A DNA stretch of 43,246 nt from an uncultured Myxococcales bacterium (GCA_902826865.1 CADEGN010000010.1:13066-56311); one strand, 5' to 3'. Positions 26,898-35,545 are shown, numbered from the stretch's first letter. Made by a program: numbers and translations. The notes: a model not told the origin generated them from the sequence alone.

Positions 26898-26926
26898 TTG
26901 ACGCCGCGGTTGTGTCCTCGCATGCT
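26898..26926 (+). promoter_or_regulatory. Candidate sigma-70-type promoter of the ECF-kinase operon
   Basis: TTGACG (26898-26903) and CATGCT (26921-26926) are separated by 17 bases, and the GTG of the ECF gene follows 8 nt after the -10. The -35 is close to consensus; the -10 is weak. Confidence 0.4.
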
Positions 26927-26934
26927 GCAGATCG

Positions 26935-27570
26935 GTGACGGGACCCGACGACGGCGAGTTGTTGGCGCGATGGCGCGATGGCGATCGAGCGGCCGGCTCA
27001 GATCTGTTCGAGCGCCACTTCCGGGGCGTATACATGTTCTTCCGCTCGAAGGTGGCCGACGTCGCCGACGACTTGACGCAGCAGACGTTCATGCGTTGCG
27101 TGCAAGCTCGCGACGACCTCCGGACCGGCTCGGAAGTGCGGGCTTACATCTTCGCGATCGCCCGCAACCTTCTCGTCGATCACCTGCGTCGCAATGCTCG
27201 CCGACCGGATCCGGTCGACCTCGAGGCCACCTCCCTCGCGGATCTGGCACCGTCGCCGAGTTCGGCGATGGCGATCCGCGAGCAACACCAGTTGCTGGTT
27301 CAGGGGTTGCGGCGCCTACCACTTGGACTGCAGATTCTTCTCGAGCTGGCCTACGTGCAGCGACTACGGGGCCCCGAGCTCGCCATCGCGCTCGACATCC
27401 CGCTCGGCACCGTCCGCAGCCGCCTACGTCGTGCGATCGAACAGCTCCGCGCCCTGCAGTCGGAGCTGGCTGCATCGCCTCACCCAGTGCGCTCGACCAC
27501 CACGGATCTCCAACGCTGGGCAGCCGCGATCCGGGAGGCGAAGACCGATGGCGAGGGGTCCGGATCCTGA
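26935..27570 (+). CDS. ECF-type RNA polymerase sigma factor
   Basis: A 211-aa sigma-70 family factor. Region 2 spans about residues 7-75 (DLFERHFRGVYMFFRSKVADVADDLTQQTF, then AYIFAIARNLLVDHLRR), and region 4 about 115-165 (LRRLPLGLQILLELAYVQRLRGPELAIALDIPLGTVRSRLRRA). The last 40 residues form an extension with a TDLQRWAAAIREA helix. The gene overlaps the start of a kinase gene by 23 bases. ECF factors genetically linked to Hanks kinases are a known class in which phosphorylation replaces an anti-sigma factor; that this pair works so is inferred from the overlap and from the absence of an anti-sigma gene. Confidence 0.93.
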   Translation: MTGPDDGELLARWRDGDRAAGSDLFERHFRGVYMFFRSKVADVADDLTQQTFMRCVQARDDLRTGSEVRAYIFAIARNLLVDHLRRNARRPDPVDLEATSLADLAPSPSSAMAIREQHQLLVQGLRRLPLGLQILLELAYVQRLRGPELAIALDIPLGTVRSRLRRAIEQLRALQSELAASPHPVRSTTTDLQRWAAAIREAKTDGEGSGS

Positions 27571-30265
27571 GCCCACCGACGAGGCGGATCCGCCTGCCGC
27601 GTTGTCCGGCGCGCCGAGGCCGGAGATGACGCGAACCCCCGAACTGCGGGGCTTGGCCAACGCGGTGGCGGAGGCGCTTGCTGGGCCGCACCTCGACGTC
27701 GAACTCGCTCGCGCGCACGCCATCGCCCGCGAGCGTCTGTTCGGCGAGCCAGCCGCGCCCGTCCGTATCGGCCGCTTTATCGTGCTCGACCGCATCGGTC
27801 AGGGTGCAATGGGCGTCGTCTTCGCGGCCTACGATCCGGAGCTCGATCGCAAGGTCGCGATCAAGGTCCTCATCGAGCACGAGGACGAAGGATCCGAAGC
27901 CAATCGCTTGGCCACCGAGGCCCGCGCGATGGCCAGGTTGTCACACCCGAACGTGGTCCACGTATACGAGGTCGGCAAGCACGGCGGTCGCCTGTTTATC
28001 GCGATGGAGTTCGTTCGCGGCGTGAACCTACGTCAGTGGCTCGCCGGCCCGCGTACCCTGGCAGAGCAACTCACGACATGCTTGCAAGCAGGACGAGGCC
28101 TGGCTGCCGCCCACGCCGCCGGCCTAACCCACCGTGACTTCAAGCCCGAGAACATCATCGTCGGCGACGACGGCATCACCCGCGTGCTCGACTTTGGCCT
28201 CGCGAGGCCCACCGATCTCGCCACCACCGAGCCCATCACCGCTGCGAGCTCGGCCGGGCGTACCGACGCCATTGTCACGGCGTCAGTCCACGGCACGCCC
28301 GGATACATCGCCCCCGAGGTCCTACGCGGCGCACCGGCGTCGGCACGCTCCGACAAATTCTCGTTGGCCGTCACCATTTGGGAGGCGTTGACCGGACGGT
28401 TGCCGTTCGACGGCGCCACCGCCGAGGCCCGCCTGTCCAGCACATTGCGCGGACGGATCCCCGATGATGCACCACAGCCACCGGCGTGGATCGAACGGGT
28501 GCTGCGTCGCGAACTCGAAGGGGCCGGCGTTGCAACCGTCGACGAACTGATCAACGCGCTCGCGCGCGACCCTGGCCCGCTCCGCCGACGCCTTGCGGTC
28601 GGTCTGATCGCAGCCGCGACGGTCACGGGCGCGTACGTCAGTGCGGCAAGCCCTCCCGAGGCGCCGTCCGAGTTGACGGCTCCGTGCACCGGCGCAACCG
28701 AGATTCTCGACCGCGCCTGGGCCGAGTCCCATCGAACGCAAGCGATGAATCACCTGGCCCAACTGGGCGATTACGGCAAGGTGGTTGCCCCACGCGTCGA
28801 GGCGGCCGTCGAGCGCTTCGCTTCTGCGTGGATCGAGGGTCATCGCGACGCGTGCATGGCACGCGAGCGCGGTGAGCTTACCGACGAGATCCTCGATCGC
28901 CGGATGACGTGCCTCGATCGAGACCGCAGCGGACTCGCAGCGTTGCGCGAGGTTATCGACACCGCCGAAGCGAAAGAACTTCCAGCGTTGCTGCTCGCGG
29001 CCGAGGGGCTGCCGCGCCCGAGCGACTGCGGAGATCTTGACCGCCTTGAGCAACAGGACGCCGCCATCCCCGTGCACGCTCAGCCGCTCGCGCATGAGAT
29101 CGCCCGGGCCAACGTCGTCTATCGCAGCGGCCGCACACTCACGCTCCGCCCGCGGGTGGCAGAGCTGGTCGCAACGGCGCGCGAGGTCGGCCACGGGCCG
29201 CTGCTCGCGAAGGCGCTATACCTCGACGGCTTGCTGCGAATCGACGCGGGGGACCGCGTCGGCGCGAAGGCTTCGCTCCGCGAAGCGACCACTGTTGCGT
29301 TTGCCGCCGGCCAAGAGGTGATTGCCCTGCAGGCGTGGTCGAATCGCGTTTGGATCCAGGCGACTGGGGGCGATCGCAGCGATTTTCCATCGCGCGAATC
29401 GATCGAGATCATCGAGACGCTTGCCGAACAACACGCCGACGATCCACAGATCCTCGGCGTATTCACCAATCTGGGCAGCGTCGCATTGTCGTTCGGGCGG
29501 CGCGCCGAGGGCCGTCGTGTGCTTGAACACGGCGCCGAACTCGGGCGACGCATCGGCGACCGAGCGAGGCTAGGCCTCCCATTCGTCCTTAGCAACCTCG
29601 TGATCAGCATCGATGATCCCGTGGAAAAGCGGCGAGCGCACGATCGCGCCGTCACAGCGTGGACGGAGGTCGCGGGGGCGGAGCATCCACGCACACTCCT
29701 TGCGCGCCTCGCCGGCATTGCGTTGTCCGACGACGATCGCTGGGCGCTCGCCGAACTGCAGGAGATCGAAGCGACGCTTCTGCGACTGCATGCCGACGCC
29801 AAGCCGATTCTCATTAGGATCGACTTGGCGCGATTGCAGATCGCTGACCTGCTCGAGGAGCGGTCGATCGCGCACGCGGCCGCTCAGCGACTCACCGAGA
29901 ACGCCGACGACGTCGGTGCGGTGTACGATGCCTTGTGGAGCGGGCATCTCGATCGCGCGGCAGCCCTGGCCATGGCGGGAGTCGAGTCTGAACCGGTCAA
30001 CGCGGATTCGCCCTGGTACTCGCACGTAAACCGGGGTTTTTTCCAGTTGGCGTTGGGCCGGGCGTGGGCCGAAGCGAACGACCCGCGAGCCCACGACATG
30101 CTCACGTCCGCCCTCGCTGAGCTCGAGGCGGGGGCGCCGTACGACATGCCCGGAGGCGCGAGACGGTATCTCGGCGTCGCCCGACGCGAGCTGGCGCTGG
30201 TCGCTGCCGGGCGCCGGCCGACCGCTGCGACGACCGCGACAGCCGCAGCCGGGCGAGCGCCCTAG
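27548..30265 (+). CDS. Transmembrane Ser/Thr protein kinase coupled to the ECF sigma factor
   Basis: A 905-aa kinase. The kinase domain lies at about residues 75-335: GQGAMG loop, VAIKVL, HRDFKPEN, DFG and APE. A membrane helix follows near 347-370, then a region with four cysteines at spacings like those of the kinases at 387 and 5871 (CTGA, RDAC, MTCL and DCGD). The C-terminal 450 residues are helical with degenerate TPRs. ATG 27548 lies inside the end of the sigma gene and implies translational coupling; an in-frame ATG at 27626 is an alternative. The first 70 residues are a Pro/Ala-rich extension. The likely job is to relay an envelope signal to the sigma factor. Confidence 0.93.
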   Translation: MARGPDPEPTDEADPPAALSGAPRPEMTRTPELRGLANAVAEALAGPHLDVELARAHAIARERLFGEPAAPVRIGRFIVLDRIGQGAMGVVFAAYDPELDRKVAIKVLIEHEDEGSEANRLATEARAMARLSHPNVVHVYEVGKHGGRLFIAMEFVRGVNLRQWLAGPRTLAEQLTTCLQAGRGLAAAHAAGLTHRDFKPENIIVGDDGITRVLDFGLARPTDLATTEPITAASSAGRTDAIVTASVHGTPGYIAPEVLRGAPASARSDKFSLAVTIWEALTGRLPFDGATAEARLSSTLRGRIPDDAPQPPAWIERVLRRELEGAGVATVDELINALARDPGPLRRRLAVGLIAAATVTGAYVSAASPPEAPSELTAPCTGATEILDRAWAESHRTQAMNHLAQLGDYGKVVAPRVEAAVERFASAWIEGHRDACMARERGELTDEILDRRMTCLDRDRSGLAALREVIDTAEAKELPALLLAAEGLPRPSDCGDLDRLEQQDAAIPVHAQPLAHEIARANVVYRSGRTLTLRPRVAELVATAREVGHGPLLAKALYLDGLLRIDAGDRVGAKASLREATTVAFAAGQEVIALQAWSNRVWIQATGGDRSDFPSRESIEIIETLAEQHADDPQILGVFTNLGSVALSFGRRAEGRRVLEHGAELGRRIGDRARLGLPFVLSNLVISIDDPVEKRRAHDRAVTAWTEVAGAEHPRTLLARLAGIALSDDDRWALAELQEIEATLLRLHADAKPILIRIDLARLQIADLLEERSIAHAAAQRLTENADDVGAVYDALWSGHLDRAAALAMAGVESEPVNADSPWYSHVNRGFFQLALGRAWAEANDPRAHDMLTSALAELEAGAPYDMPGGARRYLGVARRELALVAAGRRPTAATTATAAAGRAP

Positions 30266-30846
30266 TTTCGGATCTCCACCACCTTGCCGTCGGCAAACCG
30301 CACGACGAAGCGGTCGAACCGGTTCTTCCAGTAGATCCACTCGTCGCGGTCGGGCGTGGGCGTGGCGTGTTCCGGCGGATAACCAGCGGCGTAGACAACG
30401 CCCTGCTTGGTCATCCCCTGCGTCACCACACCCGCGCTAATGCCGTTGCGATCGGCATCGTTGAGGGTCGCCGGCAACTCAGGGCAGCTCGCGCCGAAGT
30501 AGCGGGCCAGATGTTTATCAGGTCCCTCGACCATAGAGTCATGGAAGGCGTAGTCGTACTGTCGACCGGTGCTCGTCACGGTGAACCGGATCCCGCTACG
30601 CGACGTGGCGTCGATTCGCACCGGAGTGCACCGCGGGATCAAACCGAGCTGCTGATAGTTTACCGAGTAGAGTTGGTGTCGTTGCTCATCGGGATGAAGG
30701 TTCACCAGCGTGAACGCATTCTGCGCGAGCCCGTAGCTCTCGCCAGCGGACCCGGGCGTCGACATCGATTTGCCGGGCCCACCACCCGTGGTCTCGCAGG
30801 CGACAAGAGCGGTGAGCGACCAAGCAAGCAAGCGTATTGGGGTCAT
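30262..30846 (-). CDS. Lipoprotein with a BamE/SmpA-like end
   Basis: A 194-aa lipoprotein. The signal peptide MTPIRLLAWSLTALVAC gives a lipobox (ALVAC). A Gly/Ser linker leads to a globular part. The last 55 residues, SAGVVTQGMTKQGVVYAAGYPP...EWIYWKNRFDRFVVRF, resemble the BamE/SmpA fold, where a GMT-x-x-V-x-x-x-G-x-P stretch precedes a W-containing strand. I do not claim it is BamE itself, because the gene is longer and lies in no bam context. ATG 30846 is chosen for the signal peptide; the frame is open 75 bases further upstream. The gene converges on the kinase gene and the stop codons share CTAG. Confidence 0.75.
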   Translation of the reverse strand: MTPIRLLAWSLTALVACETTGGGPGKSMSTPGSAGESYGLAQNAFTLVNLHPDEQRHQLYSVNYQQLGLIPRCTPVRIDATSRSGIRFTVTSTGRQYDYAFHDSMVEGPDKHLARYFGASCPELPATLNDADRNGISAGVVTQGMTKQGVVYAAGYPPEHATPTPDRDEWIYWKNRFDRFVVRFADGKVVEIRN

Positions 30847-30856
30847 TGGCACGCGC

Positions 30857-30862
30857 AGCCTA
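30857..30862 (-). promoter_or_regulatory. Candidate -10 box before the BamE-like lipoprotein gene
   Basis: On the reverse strand TAGGCT lies 10 nt before ATG 30846, giving a leader of perhaps three bases. Confidence 0.35.
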
Positions 30863-30970
30863 GCAGGCCTGGGGCCGCAGCCGGTGTTGTCTCGATCACA
30901 CGGCTCGACGTGGGGGGACACCAGCTCTGCCGCTGCAGCATGGGCGTTGTCGGTCTGGGCAGGCCGACAG

Positions 30971-31792
30971 CTACAGACGCCGACTGTCGACGAACACCGT
31001 GTTGACGAACGAGCCTCCGCGACTGACGTAGTTGCGCTCGGTAAGCAGGCGATCGACCGTGTTGTCCGCGGCGTTCGTGCCGTAGCGCAGGGTTTCGCAG
31101 CAGATCACCGCGGGCCGCGCGCGCTCGAACGGAAACCGCTGGAGGATATCGGCATCGAGGCCCTCAACATCGATCGATAGAAAGTCGATCCCACCGGAGA
31201 GATGGCGATCGACCACCTCGCCGACCGAGACCAGTGGCATGTCGATGACCTGAGCGACGGCGCCTGCCCCATACCGTTCCGCCTGCTCGCGCGAAAACGT
31301 GTTGAGCTGCGGTCGATCGCGGACAACGAAGTACTCGGCACGCGTTCGATCGTCCACGCCAATGCCGGCGGCGATCACCTCATCGCGCGGCCGTGCTCGG
31401 CGCAACAAGTCGACCATTGTCGGGTTGGGCTCAACGAGCACACCCGATCCGCCGAGCACGTAAGCCATGAACGTGTTGCTACCGATCGTCGGATGAAACG
31501 CGCCGATGTCGAGATAACGCGGTGCACTGATCTTCAGTCGTGCGAGGATCTCCCCGACGATAAGGTCTTCCCCCTGTTGCGCCCACGACATGCGTCGACC
31601 GTCGGGCGGCGCCGGTCCGATATCGGCGGCGGTGGGCGTCGCAGGGATCTCTGGTCCGGGTGCGACGGGCGGCGGTGAAGCAGTGCTGGGCGGCTCCTGC
31701 GGCTCGTCCGGTTGGCGGGCCGCGAGTGTCGCAACGCCGGCGCCCGCCGCCACACCGGTCAGGGTCCCCAATAGAAAATCGCGGCGCTCCAT
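30971..31792 (-). CDS. FkbM-family methyltransferase with Tat-like signal peptide
   Basis: A 273-aa protein. It begins MERRDFLLGTLTGVAAGAG, a twin-arginine motif (RRDFLLG) followed by a weakly hydrophobic helix, then a Pro/Ala-rich linker to about residue 65. The rest is an FkbM-type SAM methyltransferase: YLDIGAFHPTIGSNTF (motif I), GVLVEPNP, and DFLSIDVEGLDADIL. FkbM enzymes O-methylate sugars or small molecules. Export of a SAM-dependent enzyme would be odd, since SAM is cytoplasmic; the N-terminus may instead act as a membrane anchor. An ATG 60 bases upstream would bury the twin-Arg motif. TACCCT lies 12 nt before 31792. The substrate is unknown. Confidence 0.87.
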   Translation of the reverse strand: MERRDFLLGTLTGVAAGAGVATLAARQPDEPQEPPSTASPPPVAPGPEIPATPTAADIGPAPPDGRRMSWAQQGEDLIVGEILARLKISAPRYLDIGAFHPTIGSNTFMAYVLGGSGVLVEPNPTMVDLLRRARPRDEVIAAGIGVDDRTRAEYFVVRDRPQLNTFSREQAERYGAGAVAQVIDMPLVSVGEVVDRHLSGGIDFLSIDVEGLDADILQRFPFERARPAVICCETLRYGTNAADNTVDRLLTERNYVSRGGSFVNTVFVDSRRL

Positions 31793-31804
31793 GTCGAGGT
31801 ACAA

Positions 31805-31810
31805 AGGGTA
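31805..31810 (-). promoter_or_regulatory. Candidate -10 box before the FkbM gene
   Basis: On the reverse strand TACCCT lies 12 nt before ATG 31792. It lies between the two possible starts and so supports the downstream one. Confidence 0.35.
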
Positions 31811-31944
31811 ACCGAGAAGCTCGACGCGATCGCCGACCCAACCGCAGGCCATGGGCCTCGAGCAAGCGAACAGTCACCTCGTGGCCGGCGTGCTTTCAAG
31901 CCGCAGCGCTCGTCTCCCCTAGGCTCAACCCCAGCAGCGCGCGT

Positions 31945-33222
31945 TCACGCCGGTGCGAGAGGGACGGCGCCGGCCAGAAGCCGGCGAACGATCGCTTCGA
32001 GCAGGCGCACGCGCACCCCGGCGCGTCCGCGCGCGAATGCCGGTTCGCCGACGAGAGCGAGGCGGACCGCATGATCTTCAAGCCCTCCCGGCCGCCGGCT
32101 ATCGAGCGCGGCTGAAAGCGCACGAAGATCGATGCGATCCTCGCCGATCTGCCCGCCGCTCTCTCGCACCAACTTCAGCGAGTACGATCCCCACGCGCAG
32201 ATCACATCCGAGGGACGGAGAAACGCGTGCCAGCGGGCGAGGAGCTCGTCGCGCGTAACGCCGCCCATGAGTGCGTCGTGATCGAGCCCCAAGTTGATGG
32301 CCGCCGCCGGCGCGAGCGCCGTTTGTGGCGCGACGACTAGTTCGAGTAGTTCTCCGCTCGCCGGGCGCAAGGCGACGAGATGGACGAGTTCGCCGAGGCT
32401 GCCGGGGCGCCGCTGCGGGCTACCGTGCGGCCAGGCGTTCGCTTCTGCCACCAGGCACAGGAGATCGTTTTCGCGTTCGCGGAGGAAATGCGACGCACGC
32501 GTTCGCCCGCGGCTGCCCGCATCATCCACACGCGGGCGAGCGCGCTTCACTCGTCGCACCCGAAGCCGATCGATGCACTCGACCTGCCGATCGATCATCG
32601 CGCGGAAAGGCGCGAGCATCGGCAGAAATCGCTCGCGATCGCCTTCGATCGCCCCCAGCACGTGGCAGAGGGCCTCAATCGTCGATACGTACTCGCGCCG
32701 CGGCTCGCGGCGGATCCGGTAGTCGCTGGGCGATGGTGGTTCGAACGAATAACGCGGAAGCGCAGCGAGCCGCGGGTTGTCGCGGACGATCTGCTTGGCC
32801 TGCGCCCATGTCCCGTCGACCACGAGCAAGGTCACCGGGCTGGGCGGCGGATTGCGCAGGATGTCCACGCTTTGAGGCCCGGGAAACAACAGCACGGCAG
32901 GTCTGTCGATGTCGGCCGTGACCCGCGCGAGGAGCTCGGAGTCATCCCAGTGCATTCCGACATGCAGCTCTGATCCGAGGAGCGAATGGCTGGCCATGCG
33001 CGCCGTACCGATCGGCATGTCGCGCTCTCGCGGGTGTTGAAGAATCACCACGTGTGTGCGCGTGTGGATCGGCGTAACAAACCTGCACCAGCAAACCGAC
33101 GAGGCCCGGCGGCAGCGCAGGCACACGAGCCGAGGCTCGAACGCAGGTGCAGGGTTCGCCACGTCGCGCGAGGATGCGCGCCGCCGGCCGGCCTTGTCGA
33201 GGGTCGTCCCAAGGTCGCGCAA
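31945..33222 (-). CDS. DTW-domain tRNA-uridine aminocarboxypropyltransferase, two-domain form
   Basis: A protein of up to 425 aa. Residues 30-220 are a DTW domain: Cys motifs CLRCRR and CWC, VVILQHPRE, LLFPG, VDGTWAQAK (the DTW-type motif) and RREYVSTIEAL. Such enzymes use SAM to add an aminocarboxypropyl group to uridine in tRNA variable loops. After a basic linker, about 180 further residues start at DLLCLVAEANAWPHG and contain LVVAPQTALAP, RPSDVICAWGSYSLKLV and IDLRAL, a pattern that recalls a DnaQ-like exonuclease fold with some acidic residues missing. Starts are uncertain: TTG 33222 or GTG 33162, both without a clear promoter box. Confidence 0.85.
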   Translation of the reverse strand: MRDLGTTLDKAGRRRASSRDVANPAPAFEPRLVCLRCRRASSVCWCRFVTPIHTRTHVVILQHPRERDMPIGTARMASHSLLGSELHVGMHWDDSELLARVTADIDRPAVLLFPGPQSVDILRNPPPSPVTLLVVDGTWAQAKQIVRDNPRLAALPRYSFEPPSPSDYRIRREPRREYVSTIEALCHVLGAIEGDRERFLPMLAPFRAMIDRQVECIDRLRVRRVKRARPRVDDAGSRGRTRASHFLRERENDLLCLVAEANAWPHGSPQRRPGSLGELVHLVALRPASGELLELVVAPQTALAPAAAINLGLDHDALMGGVTRDELLARWHAFLRPSDVICAWGSYSLKLVRESGGQIGEDRIDLRALSAALDSRRPGGLEDHAVRLALVGEPAFARGRAGVRVRLLEAIVRRLLAGAVPLAPA

Positions 33223-33346
33223 TCTCGGGCCAGATTCGCAGCGGTTCGGGCGCGATTGCGATCAACGGCGACGAGCGGCGGCGGCAGCGATTCGTCCTCG
33301 GGTGACGCGCCGGCCGACGGGACCATGGGCGCCGACACGCACGACG

Positions 33347-33943
33347 TCAGGGTATTCGCAGCACTTGGACGAAGCGCCGAGCCTCGCCATCCCAGTAGAT
33401 CAAGAACGACACGTCGGCGAGGCCGATCTTTCCGGCGTCAAGGTGCAACACGAGCTCGCCTCGCACGCCATCGATCGCGGCGGGTTCAGCGAGGCTACCC
33501 GTGCGACCCACGATCGGATCGATGCCGCGTGCGTTGAGCTCACGAAGGGTGGCTCGTGAGAGCGCGTGGCGGTATGCCGCCGCAGACGACTCGGCCTCCG
33601 CCGCGGTGATCTTGCCGCGTCCAAACGGCACGAACGCGAAGTGGCCGATGCGCGCGAGGTGCTCGGATACGCCAGGTGTCGTGATTTCCCACCACAGCGC
33701 CGGCGCGAGCACGAAGCGCTCGCCAACTGGAACGATCTCGACGGTCTCGAGGTGCCACGTCTCGTGATACACGAGCGGAACCCAGGGTACGTCGAGCCCA
33801 AGCTCCCGGCCGTCGAAACGAGCGAGCGGGAGGACACGTCCCCGCGCCTCGTCCGCAAGATCGGCGAAGAGAAGGTCCGCAGGCGGGCCGCACAGATGCG
33901 CGGTCGGAGCGTCAGCAATCGCGACGAGCTGCGGTCCCGGCAC
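33347..33943 (-). CDS. Protein of unknown function
   Basis: A 198-aa protein I do not recognise. It has no signal peptide or membrane helix. Visible traits are a central aromatic stretch (VPLVYHETWHLETVEIVPVG), a conserved-looking FAFVPFGRGKITAAEAESSAAAYRHAL, and a final ELVLHLDAGKIGLADVSFLIYWDGEARRFVQVL. Composition and codon use fit a real gene. GTG 33943 is preceded 10 nt upstream by TAAGAT. It stands 75 bases from the TetR gene and 124 bases from the DTW gene, all in the same direction. The last part could be a beta-sheet domain; no function is proposed. Confidence 0.7.
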   Translation of the reverse strand: MPGPQLVAIADAPTAHLCGPPADLLFADLADEARGRVLPLARFDGRELGLDVPWVPLVYHETWHLETVEIVPVGERFVLAPALWWEITTPGVSEHLARIGHFAFVPFGRGKITAAEAESSAAAYRHALSRATLRELNARGIDPIVGRTGSLAEPAAIDGVRGELVLHLDAGKIGLADVSFLIYWDGEARRFVQVLRIP

Positions 33944-33953
33944 GGTGTCCGAG

Positions 33954-33959
33954 ATCTTA
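33954..33959 (-). promoter_or_regulatory. Candidate -10 box before the unknown gene
   Basis: On the reverse strand TAAGAT lies 10 nt before GTG 33943, consistent with the short-leader pattern. Confidence 0.35.
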
Positions 33960-34018
33960 GCAGCCCGGTGGCCTCAACGAACCTAGTTATGGTGCACCGA
34001 CGTCGCCGGCAGCGATGT

Positions 34019-34633
34019 TCACGGCCGGCGCAGGAGCTCCCAACATAGCGCACGTGCGGCGTCGAGCTCAGCGTGGGACCAAGCGATTCGGCCTTCTCTC
34101 CACGAGCGAACCAAGCCGACGAACGCCCCATGCACGAGCGCGAGCAACACCGACGCCGGACCGCGGCGGATCGCACCCGCAGCCTGACCCTTCGCGATGA
34201 CCGCGGTGGCGAATGCGTACGCTCTGTACTCCCGCTCTCGGTTGGCGGCCTCGAGGTAGGCGGCGTGGTGGTGGAGCTCAAGAAACGCGTAGACGCTCGG
34301 GTGGGCCCCCACAAAACGCGTCATCTTGTCCCACACCGCCGCAAACTGGGCCTCGGGATCCGCGTCGGCGGGAAACTCGGTGAGCACCGACTCGAGGATC
34401 CGATCCTTCCAGAGTGCGTAGAGTGCGTTGACCAGCGCCTCCTTACTCTCGAAGTAGCGGTAGATGCTGCCCGCCGCGACACCTGCGCGATCGGCCACGC
34501 TTGGTACCGTGGTTCCGAAGAATCCACGCTCGACGAACAGTTCGAGGGCCGCGTCGAGGATTGCGCCCCGCTTGCCCTCAGATTCGTTGCGGCCGCTGTC
34601 GCGCGCGTGCGCCGTATTGCTCGCGCGGGCCAT
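34019..34633 (-). CDS. TetR-family transcriptional regulator
   Basis: A 204-aa regulator. The N-terminal helix-turn-helix covers about residues 22-68: ILDAALELFVERGFFGTTVPSVADRAGVAAGSIYRYFESKEALVNALY. The helical C-terminal domain (about 80-195) binds an unknown ligand and dimerises. It follows the SDR gene after 21 bases in the same direction, and the palindrome at 35545 upstream of the SDR gene is a classic TetR operator type, so it probably represses the two-gene operon, including itself. The ligand may be the substrate of the SDR. Confidence 0.94.
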   Translation of the reverse strand: MARASNTAHARDSGRNESEGKRGAILDAALELFVERGFFGTTVPSVADRAGVAAGSIYRYFESKEALVNALYALWKDRILESVLTEFPADADPEAQFAAVWDKMTRFVGAHPSVYAFLELHHHAAYLEAANREREYRAYAFATAVIAKGQAAGAIRRGPASVLLALVHGAFVGLVRSWREGRIAWSHAELDAARALCWELLRRP

Positions 34634-34654
34634 TGAGAAAATCTGGCCGAGCGC

Positions 34655-35545
34655 TCAGGCACCGTCAAGCCGCGCGGCGGGCAGCTCCCGTGCGGAGGGC
34701 GTGGGCTTGCTCGCGAGCCCGTACACGCGCCGAAAGACCGCATCCGCCAAACTGGTAGGCAACACGCGAAAAAGAACGATACCGAGCACGTTGATCCTCG
34801 GCACCACGTATCTCGCCCGCGGACGCCGCGCCTCGACCGCTGCGACAATGGCACTTGCGACGCAGTCCGGGCCAGGTGCGCGGGCGTCCGCGCGCTCAAG
34901 CAGCTCAAGCCCACGGCTCATGACCCGGGCGAATGGACCGTCGCTACGCGCATAGGCGCCGCCTTGCGTAGCGGCGCGCGATGAGAAGTTGGTGCGAATG
35001 GCCCCCGGCTCGATGATCGCGACGTCGATCCCCAGGCCTGCGAGCTCGTAACGCATCGCGTCGGAAATCGACTCGAGCGCGTGCTTGGTCGCGTTGTAAG
35101 CGCCGAACAGCGGCAACGTCAGGCGGCCGCCCACGCTGCTGACGTTGACGATGCGGCCCCTTCGCCGAGCACGCATGTGCGTGATCACGGCCTGAGTTAG
35201 GGCGAGCAGCCCAAAGACGTTGGTTTCGAATTGCCGCCGGACATCATCGATCTCGATCTCGGCGATCGGTGCGAGAATCCCCATGCCTGCGTTGTTCACC
35301 AGCACGTCAATGCCCGTGGTCCCAGCATGCGCGGTCGCCTCGGCCACTGCTGCGCGGATGTTGGCGGGATCGGTGAGATCCAAATGCACCGTCGCGACCC
35401 CAAGCTCCCGAGCGAGCTCCGCCAATGCGGTCTGGTCTCGGCCGGCGGCTACGACCCGATGACCGCGTTTCACGAGCGCGTGCGTGGTCGCCCGCCCGAT
35501 CCCCGAGGTGGCGCCGGTCAACAGGATGGTCTTTGTCGAATCCAT
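34655..35545 (-). CDS. Short-chain dehydrogenase/reductase
   Basis: A 296-aa NAD(P)-dependent oxidoreductase of the classical SDR type. TGATSGIG (residues 10-17) binds the cofactor; NNAGMG, VSSVGG (catalytic Ser) and YNATK (catalytic Tyr and Lys) are intact. The R in AAGRDQTA after strand 2 points to NADPH. The C-terminal 60 residues are an extension often seen in SDRs acting on lipid-like substrates. The frame stays open for 112 codons upstream, but ATG 35545 is right because TGATSGIG begins ten residues later. The operator overlaps this codon. The TetR gene follows in the same operon. Confidence 0.94.
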   Translation of the reverse strand: MDSTKTILLTGATSGIGRATTHALVKRGHRVVAAGRDQTALAELARELGVATVHLDLTDPANIRAAVAEATAHAGTTGIDVLVNNAGMGILAPIAEIEIDDVRRQFETNVFGLLALTQAVITHMRARRRGRIVNVSSVGGRLTLPLFGAYNATKHALESISDAMRYELAGLGIDVAIIEPGAIRTNFSSRAATQGGAYARSDGPFARVMSRGLELLERADARAPGPDCVASAIVAAVEARRPRARYVVPRINVLGIVLFRVLPTSLADAVFRRVYGLASKPTPSARELPAARLDGA

